The position numbers were made by a program, and so were the translations under genes. The notes under the pieces are model-generated. The model saw only the letters and a program-made list of their open reading frames with translations, ran no database searches and was not told where the DNA came from. This document shows positions 1 through 6,775 of a DNA stretch of 10,949 nt, one piece after another (position 1 is the stretch's first letter; each line of letters starts with the position of its first letter). The stretch comes from Acidobacteria bacterium UBA2990 (GTDB taxonomy: Bacteria > Acidobacteriota > Vicinamibacteria > Vicinamibacterales > UBA8438). The stretch covers positions 1-10,949 of the forward strand of contig DEAE01000021.1 of NCBI GenBank assembly GCA_002347025.1, in the 5' to 3' direction.

Positions 1-22
1 ACGACCACTTCGGTACCTCTCC
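1..22 (-). tRNA. tRNA-Ser, 5' portion only (cut by window start)
   Basis: Read on the minus strand from position 22, the sequence begins GGAGAGG (a serine-type acceptor strand), then TA (positions 8-9), then CCG as the 5' D-stem, then A-A-G-T-G-G-T with the conserved GG of the D-loop. This matches the first 22 bases of bacterial tRNA-Ser genes. The anticodon, variable arm and 3' end lie outside the window, so the isoacceptor cannot be named. It lies 43 bases downstream of tadA on the same strand. No convincing promoter is visible in that gap, so it may be transcribed with tadA. A tRNA-Ser next to tadA is also seen in Bacillus. tRNA-Leu is less likely because of the GGAGAGG start. Confidence 0.72.
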
Positions 23-65
23 GTATACAGACCTAATTTTCACCACACCCTTATGCGGCTATTAC

Positions 66-545
66 CTAGCACCCCATCCGACGTGAAGCGAAGAAAGCTT
101 GTATCAACGTCCGGCATTCTGACTCCAGCACGCCACCAGTCACTGTCACGTGGTGGTTAACCGAAGCATGATCCAATAATTGCAACACCGACCGCACTGC
201 CCCTGTCCTCGGCTCCATAGCACCATAGACCAGACGGGCAATACGGGCGTGCAGCAGCGCCCCAGCGCACATGACACACGGCTCGACCGTGACGTACAAA
301 GTCGCACCGGTCAACCGGTAGTTACCAATAGCGTGCGCCGCGTTACGAAGCGCAATGACCTCGGCATGCGCAGTTGGGTCCACACCGTTAATGGGCTGGT
401 TCCATCCACGGCCCACAACATTCCCGTCCACAGCAACAATCGCCCCGACGGGCACCTCTTGACAATCCCGAGCCCTCAGAGCTTCGGCGATCGCCTCGCG
501 CATAAGCAATTCATCGGCCATGCGGACTTCAGTCGCATCTTCCAT
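66..545 (-). CDS. tadA: tRNA-specific adenosine deaminase (A34 to inosine)
   Basis: This zinc-dependent cytidine-deaminase-fold enzyme converts the wobble adenosine of tRNA-Arg(ACG) to inosine in the cytoplasm. The zinc and catalytic signature is complete. H60-A-E62 gives one zinc ligand and the proton-shuttling glutamate, and P-C90-V-M-C93 gives the two cysteine ligands. Also family-typical are EVPVGAIV (30-37), NYRLTGATLYVT (75-86), the GAVRSVLQLL segment near 115-124, and a helical tail ending FFASRR. The length of 159 residues is normal. The start is uncertain: the first ATG (545) has no evident Shine-Dalgarno, and Met9 (codon at 519-521) would give a start MADELLMREA that resembles family N-termini equally well. 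The gene is divergent from the gene at 969 and is followed by a tRNA-Ser on the same strand. Confidence 0.95.
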   Translation of the reverse strand: MEDATEVRMADELLMREAIAEALRARDCQEVPVGAIVAVDGNVVGRGWNQPINGVDPTAHAEVIALRNAAHAIGNYRLTGATLYVTVEPCVMCAGALLHARIARLVYGAMEPRTGAVRSVLQLLDHASVNHHVTVTGGVLESECRTLIQAFFASRRMGC

Positions 546-968
546 AGGTCAACATTTCGATTTGGCCATTTCCACAGATAACCAAAGTCACCGAAAGCCG
601 AACAACTCACGCAACATCACTCTCCTATATCGTAACTGATCGGTCGGCCTGACCCTGCACCTGGCATACTGGGCTAGGTTGTTCTCGCCACAAACCCATG
701 TCTCACTGTCCCGGTCAGCGACAGACGCTACCGTCCAAGAACACTAGTCAATGCACCAACCTATACCTGACTTCCTCGTCCGCACCCGATATAATCCCAC
801 TCTTCGAAGGGACGCACCGGCGACAATATCGTCAAGCTGCCCCGAAGACCGCCTAGGCTGCCTCGCAGATCGATGGTTCAAGTTGATTCAGAGGCACAAC
901 GGCTGCAGCATTAACCAAGGTTTGTCCAGGCGGCTGCCACCTGAGAAACGGGTCACCATAAGCTCACG
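546..968. other. 423-base divergent intergenic region
   Basis: This gap separates tadA (leftward) from the gene at 969 (rightward). I found no tRNA or convincing gene. A 77-codon reading frame (751-984) has no ribosome binding site and runs into the start of the next gene in another frame, with an arginine-rich composition unlike a folded protein, so I treat it as chance. The main supportable item is a sigma-70-like promoter at 767-795 pointing right, which would leave a leader of roughly 165 bases before the start at 969. Confidence 0.6.
767..795 (+). promoter_or_regulatory. Candidate sigma-70-like promoter for the gene at 969
   Basis: A perfect TATAAT -10 box lies at 790-795. Seventeen bases upstream is CTGACT at 767-772, which matches four of six bases of TTGACA. 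Orientation and spacing are ideal for the rightward gene. The predicted transcript would start near 802 and carry a leader of about 165 bases. Confidence 0.45.
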
Positions 969-2063
969 ATGCCGCGCTTGCTAGTAGGAATCGCCCTCGC
1001 CATTGGGCTCATAGCGCTCGGACCTACTCGTCCAGCGGTGGCTCAAGAACGAGTGACTCTAAATGTTGACCTAACCTTCTATGGCGACAATACCGAATTC
1101 TTTAATCCCTGGCGTGAAGGGGAAACACTGCTCGGTAGTGAGGGCCGACTTTTTCTTGATGTCGACTTTAATGAGAATGTAACGTTGCGAAGCGGATTTT
1201 TCGGCGACCATCGTTTCGGTGATGCCAACCTATTTCACATTGTGCGTCCAGTATTAGCTCTTCATCTACAAAATGACTTCACTCGATTCATTATCGGTTC
1301 ACTCGAGAGTGGAACCCAGCAAGTTGGTAAAGGCCCTGATAGCTTGGGACCTCATGGCCTTCTTCCGCCACTTCAACGCGAGACCCTGGCATTTACTCGG
1401 CCAGACGAAGCTGGGCTCCAGTGGACCTTCGATCTAGAACAGTTCGAGCAAGACACTTGGGTCAATTGGCAACGCCTAAACACCCCGGAAAGCCGGGAAT
1501 TATTCGACGCCGGAATCCGCGGCCGTCGCCATGTTGATCTAGGGTTATCAGCATGGCTCAGTTACCAGTTTCATATCGTCCATCAGGGTGGACAGCTGTT
1601 CGATGCAGGACCAGTGGGCGACAGTTGGGCCGGCGGACCAGGATTGATAGTTGACTTGCCAGCGGGTCGATTCGATCGACAGACCGCTGAAATTCACGGA
1701 GTGGTATCTCGGGATGTACCCGATAGACTAACGGCGGAAGATGCTGACTCAGGTTTTGGACTTTTCACCCGCTACGCGGTCGAACAGAAGGGCTGGCGTG
1801 CTCATTTGATCGCCTGGCGTGCGCGGGACTTCGTCAAAATAGAGGGAGACAAACACTATGGATCGCTCCGCGAAGACGGCGACCTTACTGGCCTACGTCA
1901 CTACTTCGAGACCGGCTTGACCCGAACCTACTATCCCGCCAACGAGGTGGGATTTGAATTCTCAGCCCGCCTCCACAGAATAGACACCTACCACGACTAT
2001 TCGTTCCGCATCCTGGCCAAAGTGGATTTCGGCTTTAGGCTAGACAGACCAGACAGGCCATAA
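969..2063 (+). CDS. Secreted, probable outer-membrane beta-barrel protein of unknown family
   Basis: The 364-residue product begins with a classical Sec signal peptide: MPRLL, a hydrophobic stretch to about residue 18, then PAVA before QE, giving a likely cleavage after residue 25. The mature part is rich in aromatic residues and glycine. It has many short alternating polar/hydrophobic segments (TLNVDLTFYGD, RLFLDVDFNENVTLRSGFFGD, FEFSARLHRI, ILAKVDFGFRL) that look like amphipathic beta-strands joined by charged loops, as in porin-like barrels. I do not recognise a specific family. The start is fixed because the only in-frame start after an upstream stop (942-944) is the ATG at 969. It lacks a clear Shine-Dalgarno. 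The gene is monocistronic in appearance, reads from the candidate promoter at 767-795, and ends 17 bases from the stop of the convergent aldolase gene. A surface or transport role is inference. Confidence 0.8.
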   Translation: MPRLLVGIALAIGLIALGPTRPAVAQERVTLNVDLTFYGDNTEFFNPWREGETLLGSEGRLFLDVDFNENVTLRSGFFGDHRFGDANLFHIVRPVLALHLQNDFTRFIIGSLESGTQQVGKGPDSLGPHGLLPPLQRETLAFTRPDEAGLQWTFDLEQFEQDTWVNWQRLNTPESRELFDAGIRGRRHVDLGLSAWLSYQFHIVHQGGQLFDAGPVGDSWAGGPGLIVDLPAGRFDRQTAEIHGVVSRDVPDRLTAEDADSGFGLFTRYAVEQKGWRAHLIAWRARDFVKIEGDKHYGSLREDGDLTGLRHYFETGLTRTYYPANEVGFEFSARLHRIDTYHDYSFRILAKVDFGFRLDRPDRP

Positions 2064-2080
2064 ACGTCGAAGCTTCTGGC

Positions 2081-3250
2081 TCACAACGCTGCGACAAAAC
2101 GATCCACCAAAGACCCTGCTGTAGACCGATTCCACGTTTCGTTCACTCCCACCAAAAAGCTCCCACCTGCCCGGTTACCTCCCAAATCGACTCCTATGTC
2201 CCGTAACCGAGCCCGGTAGGCAGTCAAGTTCGGGCTAGCTACTCGCAACCGGAAAAGATTCGTAGGCAGCTGCATCCTCTCGACCGAAAATGCCTCGTGC
2301 TGAGTTAGCTGGTCAATGAAAGATTCAGAAACGGCGACTGCGGCTCGAAAGCGGTCGATGAAACCAGGAAGATAATGGAGAGCAACTGCAGCAAACGGCC
2401 AGGCTCCGGGGAGCCCTGCCCCGAACATACGGCGCGTGTGATACATATCGTCCAGCAAGGCTTTGGGTCCGGCCAACACCGCACCAGATACGGCATTGAA
2501 GTATTTGTAGAGAGATACATACACCGTATCAAACGGCCGAGCGTACTCATCCACATCAATCCCTGTGTAGGCACTTTGAAGAAAGAGCCGAGCACCATCG
2601 AGGTGCAGTCCGATCCCTGCCTGGCGCGCATACGTTGTCACCTGATCCATATCCACCGGGTTGAACATCTCGCCAAACCTCCGTCGAACTGGGGTTTCAA
2701 TCGAGATCACCGACACGGGCCGTCGCACCCGCCCACTTGCCGTTCTGTCAGCAGCTTCCCGCACCTCATCAAGCGTGAAGGTCCCACTACCTGCCGCCAA
2801 TGGCATGAGAGTTACCGCACTTAACGTTTGCAGGCAGTCTCCAGAATCATTAAAGAGGTGACTCTCAGCCTGAACGAGGGCGCGGCTTGGGCCACCAGCC
2901 AACGCTCGCACAGCAAGATGATTCGCAAGGGTTCCTGTCGGCATAAAGACAGCACGCTCTTTACCGAGCAACCTTGCAAACATCTCCTCCAGTTTCTCAA
3001 CCGTTCCACCGTTTGAATAAGAATCTCGATCTATCTGACCCTCATCTGCCAAGCGAGACAACAAATGTCCCTGCTCTGATGGACTCAGACCCAACCCATC
3101 TCCCACCATCCTGACCCGGGTTGATGCCGACCGCCCAGCACTGCTCAGCTCGAGGCCGCCTTGGGCCTTCAACGCCGCAGGACTGAACCAGCCCGCACCA
3201 AGTCCCAAGCTACCCGCCTGCAAGAACTTCCGTCGAAGAATGCCATGCAT
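2081..3250 (-). CDS. Threonine-aldolase-family PLP enzyme with twin-arginine-like signal
   Basis: The 389-residue product belongs to the beta-eliminating lyase/threonine aldolase group of fold-type I PLP enzymes. Known members cleave L-threonine or related beta-hydroxy amino acids to glycine plus an aldehyde. Seen in order: PTGTLAN (104-110) as the cofactor phosphate loop region, AESHLFND (128-135), HLDGARLF (216-223) with the Asp that contacts the PLP pyridine nitrogen, SLYKYFNA (246-253) with Lys249 as the probable Schiff-base lysine, and RRMFGAGLPGA (273-283). The N-terminus is unusual: R6-R7-K-F-L-Q followed by a weakly hydrophobic stretch and A-L-K-A-Q, a Tat-type export signal. Typical threonine aldolases are cytosolic and start directly with the catalytic domain. 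The gene lies 23 bases after the PQQ dehydrogenase gene on the same strand, so co-transcription is likely. An AGGAG sits 11 bases before the start, a slightly long spacing. The substrate is not known. Confidence 0.85.
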   Translation of the reverse strand: MHGILRRKFLQAGSLGLGAGWFSPAALKAQGGLELSSAGRSASTRVRMVGDGLGLSPSEQGHLLSRLADEGQIDRDSYSNGGTVEKLEEMFARLLGKERAVFMPTGTLANHLAVRALAGGPSRALVQAESHLFNDSGDCLQTLSAVTLMPLAAGSGTFTLDEVREAADRTASGRVRRPVSVISIETPVRRRFGEMFNPVDMDQVTTYARQAGIGLHLDGARLFLQSAYTGIDVDEYARPFDTVYVSLYKYFNAVSGAVLAGPKALLDDMYHTRRMFGAGLPGAWPFAAVALHYLPGFIDRFRAAVAVSESFIDQLTQHEAFSVERMQLPTNLFRLRVASPNLTAYRARLRDIGVDLGGNRAGGSFLVGVNETWNRSTAGSLVDRFVAAL

Positions 3251-3273
3251 CGAATGTCATACTCCTAACCTGC

Positions 3274-5229
3274 CTATTCCGGAGGCAACCGATAGGCCAG
3301 CAACTGCCCAGACATACCACTACCACTAACAGCAACCACAATATACTGAACACCGTCGAGCACATATGTCATTGGCGACCCAGATTGCGGTGCCGGCATA
3401 TAGACCGCCCCCACCTCAGCCCCCGTCAGCTTGTTATAAGCTCGAAGCATGGCCCCTGGCTCACCAGACGGCGTCGTAAACATTCCTCCCTCCCCAGCAA
3501 TGAGGAGTGTTTTGGTGTTTAAAGTCCCAATACGCCCAACCCGCCCAGTTCTAGGAATATCTACCCCCGCTAGGCGAGGATGATTGCGAATGTTATCTGG
3601 TGTCTCACCGTGCGGCACCTGCCACAAGATTTCCCCCTGGTTTAAATCAATGGCCGTAATACGACCCCATGGCGGCTTGATGATCGGGATTCCGTCGATC
3701 GTCAGCGCCGCATCGCGAGCGCTAACCTCCGAGGCGCGGCCGCGAATGTAGTTCATGTCCGACCGCTCCGGATCATTGATGAGTCCGAGGGACACCACCT
3801 GCGTGTACGTATACAGATAGATGATGCCTGTCTCTGGATCGAGGGACCCACCGGCCCAATTAGTACCTCCGGCCTGGGAGGGCAACATCAATGTGCCCCA
3901 TGGTCCGCCTGGCTCCGAGACGGTCGGGGGCGTAAAGATAGGGCCGATCCGGTAGTTGGCCGCGATACGCTCGGCCTCAGCACGCAATGCTGGAGTGAAA
4001 TCAATGAGGTCGTCGATACCCACTCCCTGCCTATCATAAGCAGGTGGCTTGGTCGGAAAAGGCTGAGTCGGTGCCAGCAGTTCCCCAGGAACGTTCGACG
4101 CTGCGACTGCACGCTCCTCAATCGGCCACACCGGCTCACCAGTGACCCGGTCAAACACATAGAGCCAAGTTTGCTTACTTGGTTGTGCTATTGCCTTGAT
4201 CTCCCGGCCATCGACCGTAATGTCGACGAGAATCGGAGCACAGGGCAGGTCCCAATCCCAAACGTCATGATGAATGAACTGGTAATACCAGAGACGCTCC
4301 CCTGTTTCTAGATCGACCGCTACAAGACTGTCCGAGAACAAATTGTCGCCATGCCGGTGACCCCCATAATAGTCATTGGTCGGCACCTCCGTGGCGAAAT
4401 AACCGATACCGAGCTCCGTATCAACTGTCATCTGCCCCCAGACGCCAGTGTTGCCGGTATAACGCCATGAATCATTGAGCCAAGTATCATTGCCAAACTC
4501 GTCAGCCCCAGGAATTGTGTGAAAGATCCACTTGCGTTCACCAGTGCTCGCATCAAAGCCACGAACATAACCTTTGACATTCTCCATAGAGCGTGGGGCG
4601 CTGCCAGGTAAATGGGCAGCACCGATTAAGATCGTGTCGCCAGCGACAAGTGGTGCAGCATGCAAGCCGACCTCGCCTGTCACCAAATCCATGTCTTGGT
4701 CCATATTCTGCTTGAGATCGACCACCCCATCGTTTCCAAAATTGGCGATCCGCTGCCCAGTCGCCGCGTCAAGTCCGATCAACTGGTATCCCGGGGTCAC
4801 ATAGAAAATCTCGCCCCCAGCACCGTTATCACGATAGGCCAACCCACGCCCCGAGAGACGCCTCGGAGCTGCGGCACCACGCTCTCCCTCCTCGAAGCGA
4901 TGCACCCATAGAAGCTCCCCAGTTTGGGCATCCGCCGCAATCACAGCACGTCGTGACCCAACAGTGGAATACAGTACCCCCCCGACCATCAACGGGGTCG
5001 ATTGAAGGTTGTATTCAGGTTCGGGTCCAAAGTTATCCGTCGACAGGCTCCACGCAAGCTCTAAATCGTTGAAGTTGTCCCCATCTATAAGATCTGCTGG
5101 TGAGTAGCGGGTGCTTGCCAAATCACCACCATAGGTTCTCCACTCCAGGTCGCTCGTTTCTTGTGCCCAGACAGATGCACAAGAGATTATGAAAACACTC
5201 GCGAAACCATAAAACCGGAAATCTGACAC
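3274..5229 (-). CDS. PQQ-dependent (quinoprotein) dehydrogenase, beta-propeller type, periplasmic
   Basis: The product is a quinoprotein alcohol/glucose dehydrogenase-family enzyme that would oxidise an alcohol, aldose or similar substrate in the periplasm with pyrroloquinoline quinone. Starting at the GTG at 5229 gives 651 residues. Residues 1-23 form a signal peptide (hydrophobic FYGFASVFIISCASVWA, then QE). Repeated propeller-blade motifs of the form D-x-x-T-G-x-x-x-W occur throughout (DAQTGELLW, DASTGERKW, DLETGERLW, DRVTGEPVW). The family signature HHDVWDWDLP (320-329) contains the likely catalytic Asp322, NWAGGSLDPETG is conserved near 457-468, and the tail ends LLAYRLP. There is no CxxCH, so no fused cytochrome domain, and no adjacent cysteine pair. 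I prefer the GTG at 5229 because GGGAGGAGG lies just upstream of it; an earlier in-frame GTG at 5244 would place that ribosome binding site inside the gene. The divergent cytochrome c is a natural electron partner. The substrate cannot be read from sequence. Confidence 0.92.
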   Translation of the reverse strand: MSDFRFYGFASVFIISCASVWAQETSDLEWRTYGGDLASTRYSPADLIDGDNFNDLELAWSLSTDNFGPEPEYNLQSTPLMVGGVLYSTVGSRRAVIAADAQTGELLWVHRFEEGERGAAAPRRLSGRGLAYRDNGAGGEIFYVTPGYQLIGLDAATGQRIANFGNDGVVDLKQNMDQDMDLVTGEVGLHAAPLVAGDTILIGAAHLPGSAPRSMENVKGYVRGFDASTGERKWIFHTIPGADEFGNDTWLNDSWRYTGNTGVWGQMTVDTELGIGYFATEVPTNDYYGGHRHGDNLFSDSLVAVDLETGERLWYYQFIHHDVWDWDLPCAPILVDITVDGREIKAIAQPSKQTWLYVFDRVTGEPVWPIEERAVAASNVPGELLAPTQPFPTKPPAYDRQGVGIDDLIDFTPALRAEAERIAANYRIGPIFTPPTVSEPGGPWGTLMLPSQAGGTNWAGGSLDPETGIIYLYTYTQVVSLGLINDPERSDMNYIRGRASEVSARDAALTIDGIPIIKPPWGRITAIDLNQGEILWQVPHGETPDNIRNHPRLAGVDIPRTGRVGRIGTLNTKTLLIAGEGGMFTTPSGEPGAMLRAYNKLTGAEVGAVYMPAPQSGSPMTYVLDGVQYIVVAVSGSGMSGQLLAYRLPPE

Positions 5230-5240
5230 AAGCCCTCCTC
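5230..5240 (-). promoter_or_regulatory. Ribosome binding site that decides the quinoprotein start
   Basis: On the minus strand GGAGGAGG is followed after GCTT by GTG (5227-5229). This strong Shine-Dalgarno at ideal distance supports that GTG as the start, rather than the in-frame GTG at 5242-5244 that lies upstream of the site. Confidence 0.65.
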
Positions 5241-5284
5241 CCACTAATCCACAGCAAGACGCGTTCCACTCGAACCCGAATCAC

Positions 5285-5308
5285 GGACCAAGCTCACCCG
5301 AGCGGTCC
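5285..5308. other. Strong hairpin in the quinoprotein leader
   Basis: GGACC at 5285-5289 pairs with GGTCC at 5304-5308, and GCTC at 5292-5295 pairs with GAGC at 5300-5303. A two-base AA bulge separates the stems and the loop is ACCC. As minus-strand RNA it would be a nine-pair GC-rich stem with a GGGT loop about 45 bases upstream of the dehydrogenase ribosome binding site. No U-run follows on either strand, so it does not look like an intrinsic terminator. It could be an mRNA-stabilising leader hairpin or a protein-binding dyad. Confidence 0.5.
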
Positions 5309-5373
5309 CAACTTAGTCACTACCTTGGGGTTTCTCAAGAATACTACCGCCAGTCACCAAGGCATTCAATAAC

Positions 5374-5415
5374 CGGAACGATGTTCCGAAGAAGCTTCTG
5401 GGTCATCAGGCTGAT
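5374..5415. promoter_or_regulatory. Cluster of three short palindromes, candidate operator region
   Basis: Three dyads lie end to end: CGGAAC-GAT-GTTCCG (5374-5388), the perfect ten-base AGAAGCTTCT (5390-5399), and ATCAG-G-CTGAT (5405-5415). They sit in the divergent promoter region and immediately precede TAGAAT (5415-5420), a possible -10 box for the cytochrome gene. They could be regulator binding sites controlling one or both directions. The regulator is not in the window, and no -35 box stands out. Confidence 0.35.
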
Positions 5416-5469
5416 AGAATCCCATCAAGTCACTAGGGCACTCTCGAACGCCAGCCCGCTAGAGTCAGC

Positions 5470-5478
5470 AGGAGGTGA
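5470..5478 (+). promoter_or_regulatory. Near-perfect Shine-Dalgarno of the cytochrome c gene
   Basis: AGGAGGTGA lies six bases before the ATG at 5485. It is complementary to nearly the whole anti-Shine-Dalgarno end of 16S rRNA and fixes the start, predicting efficient translation. Confidence 0.85.
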
Positions 5479-5484
5479 AAAGCG

Positions 5485-6471
5485 ATGAGGCAATTACTGG
5501 CAATCAGTCTGACCATGATCACTGTGTCCATAGCTACTCTTGGAGCCCAGTCTTCGAGTGAAGAGGGAGCAAACGCTGTCCTCCCCTGGGCCTACGTCCT
5601 CAACGAGCCAACATCAAACGACACCACCGCTCCAGACCCAAACGAGGTAGTAACGGTGCCTGGCTCAAGCGTGTCCATGCCGCGGTCGGAAATCAATATA
5701 AACAACGGCCCCCCAGACTGGCACCCTGATGGACATCCCACCATGCCGGAGGTAGTCGCTAAAGGCGGCGGTGATGGAGTAGTCGCATGCGGCTATTGCC
5801 ACCTACCCAACGGACAAGGCAAGCCAGAGAACGCCAGTCTCGCCGGCCAACCCTACAGCTACATCGTCCAGCAGATGACCGACTGGCGAAACGGTCTGCG
5901 CAAGACTGGTGAACCAAGGATGGGTCCTCCGTCTTTCATGGAACGTATCGGTCTAGCTGCAAGCGATGAAGAAGCCCGGATCGCAGCAGATTATTTCTCA
6001 TCATTCGATTTTAAACCCTGGATTCGAGTCGTAGAAACAGACATGGTGCCAGAAACACGATTCTCCGGCTGGATTCACAAGGTGATAGAGGGTGGCGGGA
6101 TGGAACCCATCGGCACAAGGATCGTAGAGACACCCGAGGATCTCCACCGGACCGAACTCCGTGATGACGCCTCAAGTTTCATCGCCTACGTACCCACCGG
6201 TGCCGTAGCTCGAGGTGAAGACCTGGTCAACACAGGTGGAGGCGGAAAAACAGAAACCTGCACCGTGTGCCATGGCCCCCAACTGAGGGGATTAGGCCCA
6301 GTCCCAGCACTCGCGGGTCGATCTCCTAGCTACATTGCACGGCAACTATACGATCTGCAAACGGGCGTGCGAAACGGGACATGGTCTGATCTCATGGACG
6401 AAGCAGTCAAGAACCTGTCCGTCGAAAACATCGTCGATATCGCTGCCTACACGGCGAGCCTCGAACCATAG
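5485..6471 (+). CDS. Periplasmic di-haem cytochrome c (c4-like)
   Basis: The 328-residue product has a Sec signal peptide (MRQLLAISLTMITVSIATLGA, cleavage near residue 21). A non-haem segment of about 75 residues follows, then two c-type haem domains. Haem sites are C102-G-Y-C-H106 and C259-T-V-C-H263. Both domains share the pattern CxxCHgpxxxGxGxxPxLAGxxxxYIxxQLxDxxxGxR, so the protein looks like an internal duplication as in cytochromes c4. Met146 (RMGPP) is a likely sixth ligand for the first haem. Met304 is a candidate for the second. The role is electron transfer in the periplasm. Divergent transcription from the PQQ dehydrogenase, which has no haem domain, suggests it accepts electrons from that enzyme and passes them to a terminal oxidase; this pairing is inferred from context. 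The extra N-terminal segment and the roughly 85 residues between domains (about 175-240) are longer than in a minimal c4. Confidence 0.93.
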   Translation: MRQLLAISLTMITVSIATLGAQSSSEEGANAVLPWAYVLNEPTSNDTTAPDPNEVVTVPGSSVSMPRSEININNGPPDWHPDGHPTMPEVVAKGGGDGVVACGYCHLPNGQGKPENASLAGQPYSYIVQQMTDWRNGLRKTGEPRMGPPSFMERIGLAASDEEARIAADYFSSFDFKPWIRVVETDMVPETRFSGWIHKVIEGGGMEPIGTRIVETPEDLHRTELRDDASSFIAYVPTGAVARGEDLVNTGGGGKTETCTVCHGPQLRGLGPVPALAGRSPSYIARQLYDLQTGVRNGTWSDLMDEAVKNLSVENIVDIAAYTASLEP

Positions 6472-6775
6472 AGTCTGGCCAGTCGTATTTTGCAGGTCAT
6501 AGGCAACCAAAGGTCATCGCTCGCTGCCTCATCAGAGCTCTAGCGTCAGCTAACCTCAAAGAGGCACCGGGCGAGGGTCTGCAGTTATAAGACTAGCTAT
6601 CCATACCGATGGATCGAAACCAGCTGTTCGCCACGAAGCCCCCTAGAACCAGGAAGACTTACACCGGCCACGGTTCGGCAACATCAGACCGAGCCGCCCA
6701 TCTCAAGACCAGGAAACCAGTCGTCAGCAGCACAAACGACCACATTCCTCGACACGGTAGCTAAGCAACGCAGCA
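6472..6775. other. 304-base intergenic region with nothing firm
   Basis: No gene, tRNA or convincing terminator is visible. It has small self-complementary stretches (CTGGCCAG, AGAGCTCT) and a lone TATAAG at 6586-6591 without a matching -35, which might contribute to a promoter for the lipoprotein-rmuC pair. Confidence 0.5.

Noticed and set aside
180..581. 133-codon plus-strand frame opposite tadA
   Set aside because: It is antisense to a complete, motif-verified tadA and has no protein features of its own.
588..617. Minus-strand nine-codon frame (MLRELFGFR) preceded by AGGAGA, possible leader peptide upstream of tadA
   Set aside because: Only three bases separate the purine run from the ATG, it contains no regulatory codon run, and no attenuator-like hairpin follows.
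870..890. GGTTCAAGT resembling a tRNA T-loop
   Set aside because: Flanking bases do not form a T-stem and no acceptor or anticodon arm is found.
751..984. 77-codon plus-strand frame before the barrel gene
   Set aside because: No ribosome binding site, overlaps the next gene's start in another frame, and the composition looks like translated noncoding sequence.
3210..3260. Out-of-frame ATG and 16-codon frame overlapping the start of the aldolase gene
   Set aside because: It lies directly after the AGGAG with too little spacing, and the protein motifs clearly support the main frame.
5255..5280. Minus-strand GGTTCGAGT resembling a tRNA T-loop
   Set aside because: The five bases on either side do not pair.
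6610..6630. ATCGAAA flanked by TGG/CCA resembling a T-arm
   Set aside because: The invariant TTC is absent and the upstream sequence does not give a D-arm or anticodon arm.
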